DNA of 64,000 nt. Origin: Spinacia oleracea (lineage: Eukaryota; Streptophyta; Magnoliopsida; Caryophyllales; Amaranthaceae). This document shows positions 11,446 to 22,661 of the stretch, piece by piece (position 1 is the stretch's first letter; every line of letters begins with the position of its first letter). The notes beneath the pieces were generated by a model. It had not been told where the DNA came from, ran no database searches, and saw nothing but the letters and a program-made list of their open reading frames with translations. The stretch spans positions 131,710,385 to 131,774,384 of the forward strand of contig NC_079487.1 in assembly GCF_020520425.1 (NCBI RefSeq), written 5' to 3'. A program made the position numbers and the translations under genes.

Positions 11446-11768
11446 GAGCATCTCCAATGGTTGTAGCTAGGGATCGACTTGCTTGTAATTTTTAGAAATT
11501 TCAAGCTTGACCATTGGAGTTGAAATGATAAATTAGCTTGACCAAACAAATTAGCTTATTTAAGCTAGCTAATTTGCTTCAAAAAACTTGGACAATGAAA
11601 TAATATTAAATTAAATAAAATTAAAATATTAATTGACAAACATGACTACATTAAATATCAAGCTAGTAGCTAACTATTAGGGTATTAACTAGCTAGAAAG
11701 GGAAGTAGCTTGAAATATTATGTGGCATGACAAGCTAATTTAGAAATTAGCTTACCGTTGAAGATGTT
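11446..11768 (-). mobile_element. Tourist-like MITE, copy 3 (inverted)
   Basis: Starts GAGCATCTCCAATGG after TAA and ends CTTACCGTTGAAGATGTT. It is essentially the reverse complement of copy 1, including its TTTCTAAATTAGCTTGTCATG segment, so copies 1 and 3 form a long inverted repeat around copy 2. Confidence 0.8.
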
Positions 11769-11957
11769 AGAAACTTTTTTTTACCGACTACTTTTTAGTC
11801 GGAATTTGGCAAAACGCCGACCAGAATATCACCGACAATTCTTTACCGACTACTTTTGGCCGGTAAATTTTTTAACGACAAAAAACGCCATTTTACCATC
11901 TTTTGCGGTCGAAATTTTGACGCTTTCTTGAGTGTTTAGTTCATTTCATAATAGATC
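11769..11957. other. Possible degenerate CACTA-type MITE fragment
   Basis: Repeats of ACCGACTACTTTT and related words, then CGCTTTCTTGAGTGTTTA, resemble the right end (TTCTTGTAGTG) of the CACTA MITEs at 17066 and 44835. The left end is missing. Confidence 0.3.
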
Positions 11958-12432
11958 CAGTGGCGGAGCTAGATAGGTGCATGGGGGGTCCACCGAACCC
12001 CAAAAAAAACAGGGAAAAAAAAACTTATAGCTGAGAGCTAAGAGACCTGTTGTTATAGAGAACCGATCTCTTAGCTTATACATAAAAACACCCGCTCCCT
12101 ACGTAAGAGCTGAGTTTACTATAGAGATAATCCTAAGAGAACTGTCTTTAGAAACTACCGTTCTGTTAGAATTTTGAATAACTACAGGGGAATTATCTTA
12201 AGGGAGCAGTATTTAGAAACAACTGGTCTCTTATAGTTTTGAATTTAAACCCCTCCCTTTAATTAAGTTATTCTTTTCAGTTTTCACCACACATATGAAT
12301 ATTGATTAATTTAAGGACGATACTTTTTTTAGTAATATATTGTGTGTTGTGGAGGAACCCGACACAATACTCTAAAAATCCTGGGAACGTCACTGCCGAC
12401 ACCCCAAAAAAAAATTCCTGGCTCCGCCACTG
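11958..12432. mobile_element. hAT-type MITE, 475 bp
   Basis: Terminal inverted repeats CAGTGGCGGAGCTAG and CTGGCTCCGCCACTG, flanked by a perfect 8-bp duplication AATAGATC (11950-11957 and 12433-12440). The 8-bp duplication and CA..TG ends define hAT. No transposase. Confidence 0.92.
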
Positions 12433-12440
12433 AATAGATC

Positions 12441-13091
12441 AGGTTGACGTCGGGTACTCTATTTCAGTTTCGATCTAATTTCATATAGTATACGGAAGCA
12501 TAAAACAGCTTGTTGAATATTGACCATACTTTACCATGATAAGATAGTAAGATACATACCTATTAGTCGGAGGGAAACCATTAATCAGTAATGATGTAAA
12601 ACATTGGTGGTAGGCCATGCGATATAGTATGGACGGACATATAAAGACCCCATCATGCAATCATAATATTCCTCCCATCATAATTCATAGGTATCCCACA
12701 TATATTGTATTGCAACTTCAACCTTCCAATTCAGTTTCACATCACGCCTTACTATCGATAGATCTATTTGATCATTATTGATGACAACCCCTTTCAACTA
12801 GAGGCCCGATTGCATTCAAAATAAAGCACTATCTTTAAAGTTCTTGTACTAATTAAGTCCTACTAATTTATATACGTAGTACGTAGTGTCTAGGCTTTCG
12901 AGTTTAAAGTTTTAGGGAAGAATTTTTTTTATGTCGGTAAAACATCTTTAGTTACTACTCCGTAGCCCGTAGGTTCGGAGGCTATGAAGGGAGAAGATTG
13001 AAGAAACGTTTGCTTAAAATATAGGTTATAAACTTACAATTGATTTTAGATTCAACATTTTAAAAAGAACTAGTGAAGTACATACAATATA
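12441..13091. other. Intergenic, no feature recognised
   Basis: No coding or repeat structure I can support apart from one TACTCCGTA word at 12956. Confidence 0.4.
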
Positions 13092-13361
13092 CTCCCTCCT
13101 GTTACACTTTCTTTTTTCGTCCGTTCCAGATTAGTTGTTACACTTTTAAATTTGGAATGACCCTACAATTATTATATTGTCTCTCTCTTCCCACTAATTT
13201 TTTTTTGTCCCCACACCCCCTCTCATCAATTAAAATAATACCCCAGTAACTCCTATCACATCTACTTTTTCAATAAAATAACAATTGATAACCACACTAC
13301 TACTTATCGCATTAAACTGTGTGCCCAGGAGAGTGTAACAACTATTTTGGGACGGAGGGAG
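13092..13361. mobile_element. Stowaway-type (Tc1/mariner) MITE
   Basis: CTCCCTCC...GGAGGGAG ends within TA dinucleotides (13090-13091 and 13362-13363), with longer inverted homology GTTACAC / GTGTAAC inside. 270 bp, non-coding. Confidence 0.85.
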
Positions 13362-14037
13362 TAAGAAAGATAGACGAAAATTATACTGACATATTAGGAT
13401 GAGAGTTTTCTTTTGCCCGCCAAGAAAGTAGTTGTTTGATTGGATTCCCGGTGACAATGAATGATCGAAATGAATCTAAATTCGATATATTCCGGCTAGC
13501 GTCCTCGACGAGCCCCCTAAATCCCTAATCTCTCACGGGAACTGTCAAATCCGGTTTATCGAGTTGAAAACCACCCAATTATCCCCTTCAATTCAATAAT
13601 ATGATTTTTGCAACCCATCACCATGACACTTTTGGATCCTTCTCAGAGTGCCAAAGTTCTGCAAATATAGGGGAATTCTCCGGGTAAAGAGCCTTGACTC
13701 CCGACCTCCGTCAGTTAAGACGCTCCTTTGAGATAACGACAAATAACAAACTCCAAACTTGTGGCGGAGCTTCCTCTTTTAACACCATCAAATGAAAATT
13801 TAATTCGAAGAAACTAGAAGGGGATGAATTCGCAATGACGTGTTTATAAATGATAAATAAACTACCATCTAACTCTTTTACTTCTCGTTCCAAGTTTGAA
13901 GTAAAATGCTAGGCTTTGTAATGTGGACCGGCCCATATCCGGTATACAGTTAAACAAAATAATTCAACTAATCATTTTCTCCCTTTCTGCATTTTCCGCC
14001 TTAATGTGTTAATTTTATAATTTTTTATTAGGAGTAA
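13362..14037. other. Intergenic, no supported gene
   Basis: Short open frames at 13711-13893 and elsewhere have no recognisable domain. Confidence 0.4.
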
Positions 14038-14417
14038 TCTATACCTAGTACTTCTAATAAAAGAAACACCATAAATTATTAGAAGCCATGTGACATCTTT
14101 CCTTTTATTCATCATTTTGTTTTTGTTTTTTTTTTTTTTCAATTTTTCTTTATTGTTTCTATGGTTTACAACTTTTATTGCCTCTTCCACTCTATTTTCC
14201 TTATTCAACATCAAATTCATTAGTCTCTTCCAGTCCACCCCTTTAACATCCAATATTTATTCAACATATAATTTTTATATTTTTCCAACTTTCAAATTAT
14301 ACCTTTATTTAATTCATATATTACCAAAAATCAAATGTACTCGCTAATTAAAACTTCAAAAGACAACTGAACAACTACTATATAACCGCCCGTTCTATGA
14401 ACGGGCTCAAAAGCTAG
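14038..14417 (+). mobile_element. Non-autonomous Helitron, 380 bp, both ends visible
   Basis: 5' end A|TCTATACCTAGTACTTCTAA. 3' end is a perfect 8-bp-stem hairpin (GCCCGTTC-TAT-GAACGGGC, 14388-14406), 7 bases later CTAG, then host T at 14418. Insertion between A and T, no target duplication and the hairpin-CTRR end are Helitron hallmarks. It ends about 430 bp upstream of the RBR gene start, so it is part of that gene's upstream region. Confidence 0.85.
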
Positions 14418-14843
14418 TTCAACTAAACTAGATAGTTCTTGTCCCAAAAAAGGAAAAAGTATGCTAACGGTTTTGGGCGGGATATTTATATGAAAAACTT
14501 AAGCACAAATGAGTAAGTGAACAAAACACTAGCATAACGTTCATGAAGATTGAAGACTGAACATCTTATCTTCACCTATTCTCATTCTCCAAAAATCTCG
14601 GGTAGACAAATTTAAAATTGGAAGTGCCAGACATATTAAAAGCTGAAATTTGGAAGGTCACAAAAAACGTTTAGTGACCCTTTGATTCTTTGAATTGAAT
14701 TTAAACAACCCTTTCCAAAAAATACTAGTCAATACAGAATTAATTACTCACTATGGAGTACATGGAAAATTGTACTACTCGTAATATTTATATATGTTTT
14801 TATATATTCTTTGAATTGGAAGTTAAAAACAAGGAAATCATCA

Positions 14844-16011
14844 ATGGCTTCTTCATCAAATATGGATTTGTTTGTTGATGAAGCTTATCTTTTAGCATTA
14901 CTCAACGATGAACCCCTTCCGATATCGGATGAGAAATACGCTGAAGAATTACACCTTCAAGAAGCTCTTTTCTCCTCTTCTTCAATTCCTTCAATTCATG
15001 AGAACTTTCTGTTTCCAACCACAAAAACAGAGGATGAGAATTATGAAAACAGAGAGAGGGGTGAATCGTCTGAATCCCAACTCATTTTCTGTGGAATTTG
15101 CATGGATTACAAGCAAAATTCAGATATTTTCAACGGATTAACAAATTGTAATCATTCATTTTGCACTGATTGCATAATCAAGTACGTCGCATCGAAGATT
15201 AGGGAAAACTGTGATATGGTAAAATGCCCTGATCCCAACTGCAAGCTATCTATAGAACCAGAAAATTGCAGGTCAATTTTAGCCAAGGAAGTGTTTGTGA
15301 GGTGGGAAAATGCTCTTTTTGAAGCAATGATTCCTGGGGGTCAGAAATTTTACTGTCCATACAAGAATTGCTCTGTTTTAATGGTGGATGATGGTGGGGT
15401 GGAGGTGAGAGAATCCGAGTGTCCCAATTGCAGGAGGTTGTTTTGTGCAAGGTGCAAAGTTCCGTGGCATGACGGCGTAACTTGCGAAGAGTTTGATGTG
15501 TTGGGGAAAGATGAGAGAGAGAAGGAGGATATAATGGTGATGAAGCTTGCTAAGGGTAAACAATGGAGGAGATGCCCTAATTGTAGGATTTACGTGGAGA
15601 AGACTGATGGTTGTCTTCATATTACTTGCAGGTTAGGTTTTCTAATCCATTTTGTAAAGTTGTTTTAGAAAATGTTATGTTGTTAAATGTCAATTTTATA
15701 CTCCATGCTCTATATGAAATTAAGGTCTTGGTCTAATTAATAGTATTTGTTTGGTGATAATTTATAAGCAGTAGTAAGATTGAGGTATCTATCTATTTGA
15801 TAGAATCATTTTATATACAAGGTCAATCACAAACGCACATCCTCTAAATTATTAATGTATTGCTATAGATTAACTTAATAGTCAGTATTTACTACGGAGT
15901 ATGATCAAAACGGTTAATAAACAATTTTATTTTTCGTCTTTGTGATTCAGGTGTCGTAATGAATTTTGCTATCAATGTGGAGATAAGTGGAGCAGCAGTC
16001 ATGCACATTGA
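14844..16011 (+). CDS. RBR (RING-IBR-RING2) E3 ubiquitin ligase, 282 aa
   Basis: Two exons, 14844-15631 and 15951-16011 (849 nt), split inside an Arg codon. RBR ligases accept ubiquitin from an E2 onto a RING2 cysteine and pass it to substrate. RING1 is CGIC at 83-86 with CNHSFCTDC at 102-110. The IBR runs from CPYKNC (171) through CPNC (193) and CARCKVPWHDGVTC (201-214). RING2 is CPNC at 244-247, with the likely catalytic Cys257 in DGCLHITC, finished by exon 2 (CRNEFCYQCGDKW). Start: the first in-frame ATG is 14844; the open frame upstream of it only has TTG. Compact form: nothing after RING2 beyond a few residues, and an acidic N-terminus. A paralogue lies at 20980-22668 on the other strand. 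Substrate unknown. Confidence 0.88.
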
Positions 16012-17065
16012 TGAATACACCTTGCAAAAAGAGGAAAATGGAAGAAATTAACTTTTTCTTGGGAGCTCTATCTCCATTATGGGGAGAGGGAGAATGGGTC
16101 ATTCAAAATTTTATTGCAATTATTTACATGTATTTCTTTGTCTTCTTTTCAACTTCTTTTAACATTTGAGGCTTGATTTACTCTTGGAAAATACTATGCA
16201 AATTGATGGGACTTTTTTTTTTTTTTTTTTAAATTTTTTTTTATGGTTGATTAAAATAGATTGAAAATGAAGCATTTCAAGTTAAAATTTGCAATTTTGT
16301 TTAATTTCAAAGACATTGGAACATTGCATAAGGCCGGATTCTATTTTGGAAATTGGGTTTTTTAATCATCTCTATTTTCCTCGAGCCTATTTGTCGTTAT
16401 AGTTGAAACTCAAACGATGCGACTATGCGAGTATGCGGCATTTACTTTTCTTTTCTTTTCATTTTTACAATTTTTTTATTTATTGACAAATGAGGATGCA
16501 TTTCTAATAATAAAACAATAAGGTGGTAAGTAATGAGAGTTTGGAGAAAAATGAGTTTTTTTTGGGGTGAATTAAAGATTTGACCATTTAAAAATAATAA
16601 TCTAATATGAGGTTAGGTTAGGAGAAGTTTGGAAGATAGTTAAGTAATGTTAGGTTAGGAGAAGTTTGGAAGAGAGTTTTGAGTTGAAAAACTAATTTTG
16701 AAAGCTTTTTGAACTAGAGAGTTGAAGAAGCGAGTGTAAAATAAAAATTTGTTTTAGTTTTGTCTAAAATTACAACCCTAATAACAACCTGCATCACCTT
16801 ATTTTAATGTCCTTAATTGTCATTTTAGACATTAAACATCCAACAGTTAGTTAAACTAGCTAATATAAATAGCTAACAACTAATCCAACTACTTAAAAGC
16901 TTACAACTAACCTGCCAAAAAGGACCAATAGTTTTTTGAATGCAACATGTTACATACTTACCTGTGTACATTATTTAAACTTTAAGGCAATACATGTTTT
17001 AAAAAATGTATTATGCGACTTACATACATGTGAACCATTGCTTTAAGCTTGGTGGCTTCTTTTTA
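16012..17065. other. 3' flank of RBR gene; no further gene
   Basis: Contains an almost direct duplication around 16611-16677 (GTTAGGTTAGGAGAAGTTTG twice, about 38 bp apart). Otherwise AT-rich and unassigned. Confidence 0.5.
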
Positions 17066-17334
17066 CACTACAAGAAATTATACTATTAACGACGGGAAAT
17101 CCCGTCGCTAAAGGTCAATAATTGTTGATTAACGATGAGATTCTCCGTCGCGAACCCGTCATAAGAGGGGGCCGTCGTTAATGGAAAATCCCGTCGCTAA
17201 CCCGTCGTAAAAGACATTTGCGACGGTTGTTCCCGTTTTTGTTGGGTTGTTATCTCTGTCGCAAAAGCCCTTTTACGACGGGATTTTTACCGGTCGTTAT
17301 TAGGTTGTCATAAAAGATATAAATTTTTGTAGTG
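17066..17334. mobile_element. CACTA-type MITE, copy A, 269 bp
   Basis: Ends CACTACAAGAAAT and ATTTTTGTAGTG with TTA duplications (17063-17065 and 17335-17337), the 3-bp target size of CACTA elements. The interior is a cluster of CGACGGG / CCCGTCG words in both orientations. Homologous, in reverse orientation, to 44835-45112. Confidence 0.88.
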
Positions 17335-17337
17335 TTA

Positions 17338-17785
17338 TTTTATTTTATTTTGCTTTTTTTTTTTTGCGGAGTTTCTATTACTCCCTTCGTTTCTTAATAA
17401 TCCTCACGTTTTCCCTTATTAAAAAATTTCAGTTTGTGTTCCTATATAAAACTTTATAGTTTCAATTTTTACCCAAAGTGTCACATTATACGATTTCTGC
17501 CGGTTCATTAATATTAAGTGCTTAAAGTTTTCCTTACAAGAAAAATAATTGTAATAATTAAATTATATCTCATAAATTAAATTATTAATGGTAGCCAAAG
17601 AATTTTATCTAAAACGTTGTCTCTTTCAAACCCTCAAATCCTAATCCGACTGTAACGCGAATAAATAATCCTTGCACATATAGGGAAAAAAAACAAATAA
17701 AACCTGGAGAACTCGCTCTATATGTGTATTTACCACTTTTCCTCAATCATATTCTGCTAAGTTTCGCATTAATTAGGCAAGTCAT
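17338..17785. other. NAC gene 5' flank
   Basis: Holds a truncated Stowaway-like left end (TA|CTCCCTTCGTTTCTTAATA at about 17381) with no matching right end. No clear TATA box; TATATG occurs at about 17719. Confidence 0.4.
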
Positions 17786-20114
17786 ATGATCATGGCTGCA
17801 TCTTCGATAAACGAAGAACAAGATTACTGGAATTCGATTCCTAGAGGTTTTCATTTTGAACCACTAGATGAAGAATTGATTACTCATTACCTAATGCCTA
17901 AAGTTAAAGGCCACCCATTGCCGCCAAATAAAATACACACCGTTCACCTGTACGGAGAACACGATCCCTGGGTGCTTGGAGGTAATTTCTATCCAGTATT
18001 CCGTGTTAGATATTAGAGATACAGAAAAATATACTATGTCATATACTTCATCCGTTCTTTGGCACACGATACAATTTGAGTTTTGACACTATTTACATAT
18101 TTTATTTTGACTATCAATTGCGATTTTTATACTTGAGAATGCTATAATTGTATCATTACATAGATTTATTATATCAACCATAACTTTTACTCATTGATGA
18201 TAAAAGATATTAATGATTGAAATTTTGAATCGGCAAAAGTGATAGAAAAATTGTGTCATCTTAAAAAGATCGGATGAAGCATTCTCCAATGTTTCTATAC
18301 GAGTATCTCACATCTTTAGTAACCCGTATCCGTTTCTTTAATTAGCATATATCATCAATATCTTGATTTTTTACGACCCAATAAATTAAAGGGATAAGTA
18401 TAGCAAAGGAATAAAGGTGGCAACTTGCTATATATAAATTATTTAGGTCTCCACTATTTTTTAATTACTTAAAAAATATTGTTAGCTTGTATTTTTTTAT
18501 TTTTTATTTTTAATTTATAATTACAAGCTAGGAAATATATTTACTATAACTATAATAAAAAATTGTGAACCATCATCTATGAATGAGAATTTTTCTTCAA
18601 GAACCCTAATTCCCCCTCCAATAAAAAGTCAAATTCCGTAACTATTCCGAACCTTAATTTTGTTACGAATTTTCTACTTCATGAAAGTCAATCATGAACC
18701 ATTTCAAAATACTTTAATGAATAGTCTGTCTTTATTACTTGAATCGTTTTAGACTTTTAACATTATGTGAAAAAGAGTTGTATTATGTCTAAATATTTTA
18801 TTCTTGAATATGTGAATACAAATATAGCTGACCTTCTGGCTAATTCGCACCAAAAAGCCAAAAATACTTACAACTTCTCTTGGATATATAATTGTAGAGG
18901 GTAGTTTGATCAATACTCCGTACATTTGATAAAATTTGTTATTTCAAACTTATGAATTGAATCTAATCAAATTTTCATTATTTAACATTTATAAATTGCT
19001 GATTTGCATGCAGAGTTTTACGCAGAAGAAAGTGAAAATACCTGGTATTACTTTACACAACGAGAAAGGAAATATGAAAATGGAAAGAGGCCAAGTAGAT
19101 CAGCAGGTAATGGTTATTGGAAGATCGTTGGAAAGGATGCACAAATCAAGAATACACAAGGAAATGTTATTGGTTTTAGGAATTCTTTAACATTCTGTAT
19201 TGGGAAACAACCTCATGGTAAGACAACATCTTGGCATATGCAAGAGTTTAGACTGTGTGATACTTCAGATCAACAAGATAAGATCGTAGTGACGAAGCCG
19301 AAACCGAAAAAACCTAAAAGAGATGCTAGCCATAGTAATGAAACCGTCAAGTCCAGTCCCAAAAATATGGTAAGAAATCATCAAGTATATAATTTCGTAA
19401 TCTAGTTCATGTAGTATAATATTTTCTCTGTTTTTATCTACATGACACAATTGGGTTTTGAACATTATTCACACAAGCTTATTTGACTTACTTTTGTGAT
19501 ATATACTTAATTAAGATAAAACATAGTCGTGTAAGGTCTTATTAGATTCGTCCCAATAAATATTTATTTTTTAAATAATAAACTTTTTTTAAAAAAATCT
19601 TATCCATAATTGAAAATACATTAACGTTTGAAATCGTGTACTGGGAAACATGCCTAAATAATTGTGTCAATTTAAAAAAGAACGGATCGGAGGAAGTAAT
19701 TAATAAAATGCATATATAGGGTATAATTTGTTGTTGTGTTTTTGGCAGTTGGATGGTTGGGTGGTATGCAAAGTTTATTACCTGGAAAAAGATAAGAGGA
19801 GTACGAATTCGAGCCCGGTTATTGAAGAGGAGCACCAAGGGGTACAAATTTCAAGTGAAGAACATACTCAATATAATGAAGAAACTCCCGAATTAAACCA
19901 TGAAATTGAAGATACAATTACAAGTTATTTTCCCACTAGTATAAGCAACCAAAACAATATGTTTCTCCAACAACCAGACATATCGCAGGTAACACCTTTT
20001 AATTTGATAAATGAACAAGATATGTCATATGTGTGTGGGTACATTGTTAAGTCCGAGACTGGAAGAAATTCCCAGGCAAAACATTCAACAACCAGAATTA
20101 ACAAATTTGGCTAG
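17786..20114 (+). CDS. NAC-domain transcription factor, 305 aa
   Basis: Exons 17786-17981, 19014-19369 and 19749-20114 (918 nt); phases agree across both introns. NAC factors are plant-specific nuclear DNA-binding proteins. Subdomain A is IPRGFHFEPLDEELITHYL (near residue 18), subdomain C/D follows in exon 2 (WYYFTQRERKYENGKRPSRS, GNGYWKIVG), and subdomain E ends the domain in exon 3 (LDGWVVCKVYYLEKDK, 185-200). A basic KPKPKKPKRDASH stretch between them may aid nuclear import. The C-terminal part is acidic/Gln-rich and of low complexity, as usual for NAC activation regions. Oddity: a second open frame in the last exon continues past this stop with an acidic tail (to 20202), so the C-terminus could differ. 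Intron 1 holds a Stowaway MITE. Target genes unknown. Confidence 0.88.
18046..18279. mobile_element. Stowaway-like MITE in NAC intron 1
   Basis: CTTCATCCGTTCTTT...AAAGATCGGATGAAG inverted ends. TA at the left, CA at the right (a decayed TA). Confidence 0.75.
19423..19698. mobile_element. Degenerate Stowaway-like MITE in NAC intron 2
   Basis: Right end GAACGGATCGGAGGAAG|TA is clear. The left end is decayed but ACATGACACAATTG / AATTGTGTCA words are inverted near the ends. Confidence 0.5.
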
Positions 20115-20331
20115 TAATTATACGGCGTTGTTAAGTTCGACACTCGAGTATCTTCATGAAGATGAAGATGAAGATGAATCTGCATTCGGAAAGTTTTTTT
20201 GATGAAATTTTCCAATCCGGTCAAATTTGTGTATGGTTTTGATGAACTCTCTGCCATTTTTAAGAAGAATTAATAAGTATTGTTGAAGTTTATGACTATC
20301 CGACCACACCACCCGATTCTGATAGCGGAAC

Positions 20332-20769
20332 TAGGGGTGAAAGTTTGGTAGAAAAAAATCGAAAACGGAACAGTACCAAATCGAATAAGAAATTCGGTTT
20401 GGTTTTTTTCTATTCGGTTCGGTTTGGATTGAGATTTTTAAAAAATTTGGTTTTATGGTTTGGATTGGACTGAAAAGTCTGAAACCGAATAAACCAAACT
20501 AAAACCAAATAAATCGAACTTGGCTAAAAAGTAAAAAAAGGGCCAGAAAATTGGCTAAAAGTAGGTATAATATAGGCCCAAGTGAAAGGCCTATGAAAAT
20601 TCGGTTTTATGGTTTGGATTGGATTGAAAATTAAAAATCCGGTTTGATTTGGTTTGGATTAAAATGTTATTTGGTTTGAATTCGATTTCAAAAAATGAAA
20701 ACCGAATTACTTCGGTTTGGATTCGGTTTGGGCCTTAATCCAAACCGAAAACTGAACTTTCACCCCCTA
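20332..20769. mobile_element. hAT-type MITE with internal CGGTTTGGATT repeats, 438 bp
   Basis: Ends TAGGGGTGAAAGTT and AACTTTCACCCCCTA, flanked by a perfect 8-bp duplication AGCGGAAC (20324-20331 and 20770-20777). The interior is dense in (C)GGTTTGGATT and inverted CCAAACCGAA words. Confidence 0.88.
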
Positions 20770-21169
20770 AGCGGAACACTTGGAAATTTGAGTTATGAGA
20801 CTCCTTTACAACAAAGGCCTAAATATAAGATTACGGAGTAATAAATTAAAATCTCTTGAAGAAAGGAAAAAACTAATCATGGAACAAGTTTAATTAGATT
20901 TCTTAATCACGCTCCAACTCGATCAATCATCTTGTAAGTTGTAGTAATAATAGCTTTCAAGAGTCATCCTCTCCGGCCCCTAACCACATGCTCCATAACT
21001 GCATATCTGAAAGTCTAATCCACAACCATAGCAAAATTCAAAACGACACCTGTAATTTCCATAACAAAGAAAAAAGTTACAAAAATCACGTTACGTTGAT
21101 ATTTCACGTACCATAACAATAATAGGAATAGGAATGTATGTCGAATAATTTTACAATAGCTATAATAAA

Positions 21170-21196
21170 ATTAAAATTAAAATTAAAATTAAAATT
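21170..21196. repeat. (AAAATT)n microsatellite in RBR intron
   Basis: Five perfect or near-perfect AAAATT units. Confidence 0.8.
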
Positions 21197-21614
21197 GTAT
21201 GCTAAACAACGTACCTACAGACGATATGTCGACAACCTTGGGTTCTTTCGACGTAAAACTTACAATTAGGGCATCTTGCCCAAAGCTTATCCTTAGCGAG
21301 GTTTCTAAGCATAACATCTTCATTAGCCTTCTCATTATCGCCTAATTTCTGAAATTCTGCGCATTCCATCCCATCCCATTATGCCATGCAACGTTGCATT
21401 TTGTACAAAAGTTCCTTTTGCAATGCGGACACTCTGCTTTCGACGACGTCGTTTCACATGCTGCAGATAGGAGTGCAGCAGAGCACTCTTTGAAAGGGCA
21501 ATATAAACCCGTAATTGATGAAATCTTAGCTTTCGATAATACTTCCTCCCATCTACATAAACAAACCAAGAAATGAGATTTAATTCAAAGTTAGGTACAA
21601 TTTTCTCTCTAAAT

Positions 21615-21796
21615 AGTGGTGGAATAGAAACAGTATTTAGTGACGTGGGATCAAAATGAGATTGTTATTTTTAGGCAAAGTTTATGAGAAAAAACTACCA
21701 AAATCTAAAAATTGTATTGATAAATTTCAAAATTGGCAAATTCAATCAAGTGGGGTCAGTTGACCCCCTACACTTCTCTATGTGGCTCCGCCTCTA
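21615..21796. mobile_element. hAT-type MITE in RBR paralogue intron, 182 bp
   Basis: Decayed ends AGTGGTGGA and GGCTCCGCCTCTA (related to the CAGTGGCGGAGC element at 11958), flanked by a perfect 8-bp duplication CTCTAAAT (21607-21614 and 21797-21804). Confidence 0.75.
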
Positions 21797-21882
21797 CTCT
21801 AAATACTAAATAGGCTAGAGCGGACTATACTTTATATGGACATTTTGATTGTTACACTATAATTCTATAAATAAATTCAATA

Positions 21883-22141
21883 CTTCTTCCGTTCTTAAAT
21901 ATTAATCATGTTTTGACTTTTTAATTCGTTTCAATTCAATATTTAAACGTAAATAACTCCAAATACGTATGTTAGAAAAATATAAAAATTTGATATTGTT
22001 AAACTACATGTTAAAACGAATAAATTAAAATCTCACATGAATATATTTTGAAGTACGTGTTGGAAAGAAATGAGAAAATTGTCTTCAATTGTGAATAGTA
22101 TTAAGAATCCAAAAGGAATTAATATTCGAGAACAGAGGGAG
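21883..22141. mobile_element. Stowaway-like MITE in RBR paralogue intron
   Basis: CTTCTTCCGTTCTTAAATATTAAT and ATTAATATTCGAGAACAGAGGGAG inverted ends within TA dinucleotides. Confidence 0.85.
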
Positions 22142-22611
22142 TATTTTAGTTGTAATTTGGTGGCACATAAAAAGTTACACTATTTATCTATTTCCCATGA
22201 CATTAGACGATAAAAATTAAATTTACATGCAATCCTTGATGTATAAGTTCAAAAAACTACAAGTACACATTTGATTAACTATACAATATAACATAAAATG
22301 AAAGATTAGGCCACATAGATCGTGATACTAATTTTAACTAACCTTTCCAAAATTTGGTTGGGGATGATGGTAATGCAAGAATCAAAATCGATAACCTCCT
22401 GGCAATCGACATCTGGGCATTCAACAATAGGGATGTTATCGTCGACCTTTGCAATAATGTGTTTAGAAATGCAATCAGTGCAACAAGAATGTGAACATGT
22501 CGTAGTAGTTGACTTGTTTGTTTGGAAGATGTCCATAATTGGTTTGGAATCCAAACAAATAAGGCAGTTAAAAGCTTCAACCTTCCTTCTCTTTCCATTA
22601 TAACCCCTTCC

Positions 22612-22661
22612 TCTTCCTCTACCTCTTCCTCTTCCTCTTCCTCTTCCTCTTCCTCTTCCTC
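22612..22661. repeat. (CCTCTT)n microsatellite, coding (Arg-Gly)n on minus strand
   Basis: About eight hexamer units at the start of the minus-strand RBR frame, giving MA(RG)n. The other minus-strand frame gives poly-Glu. Confidence 0.9.

Noticed and set aside
14811-14843. Upstream start giving 11 extra residues to the RBR gene
   Set aside because: That start is TTG; the first in-frame ATG is at 14844.
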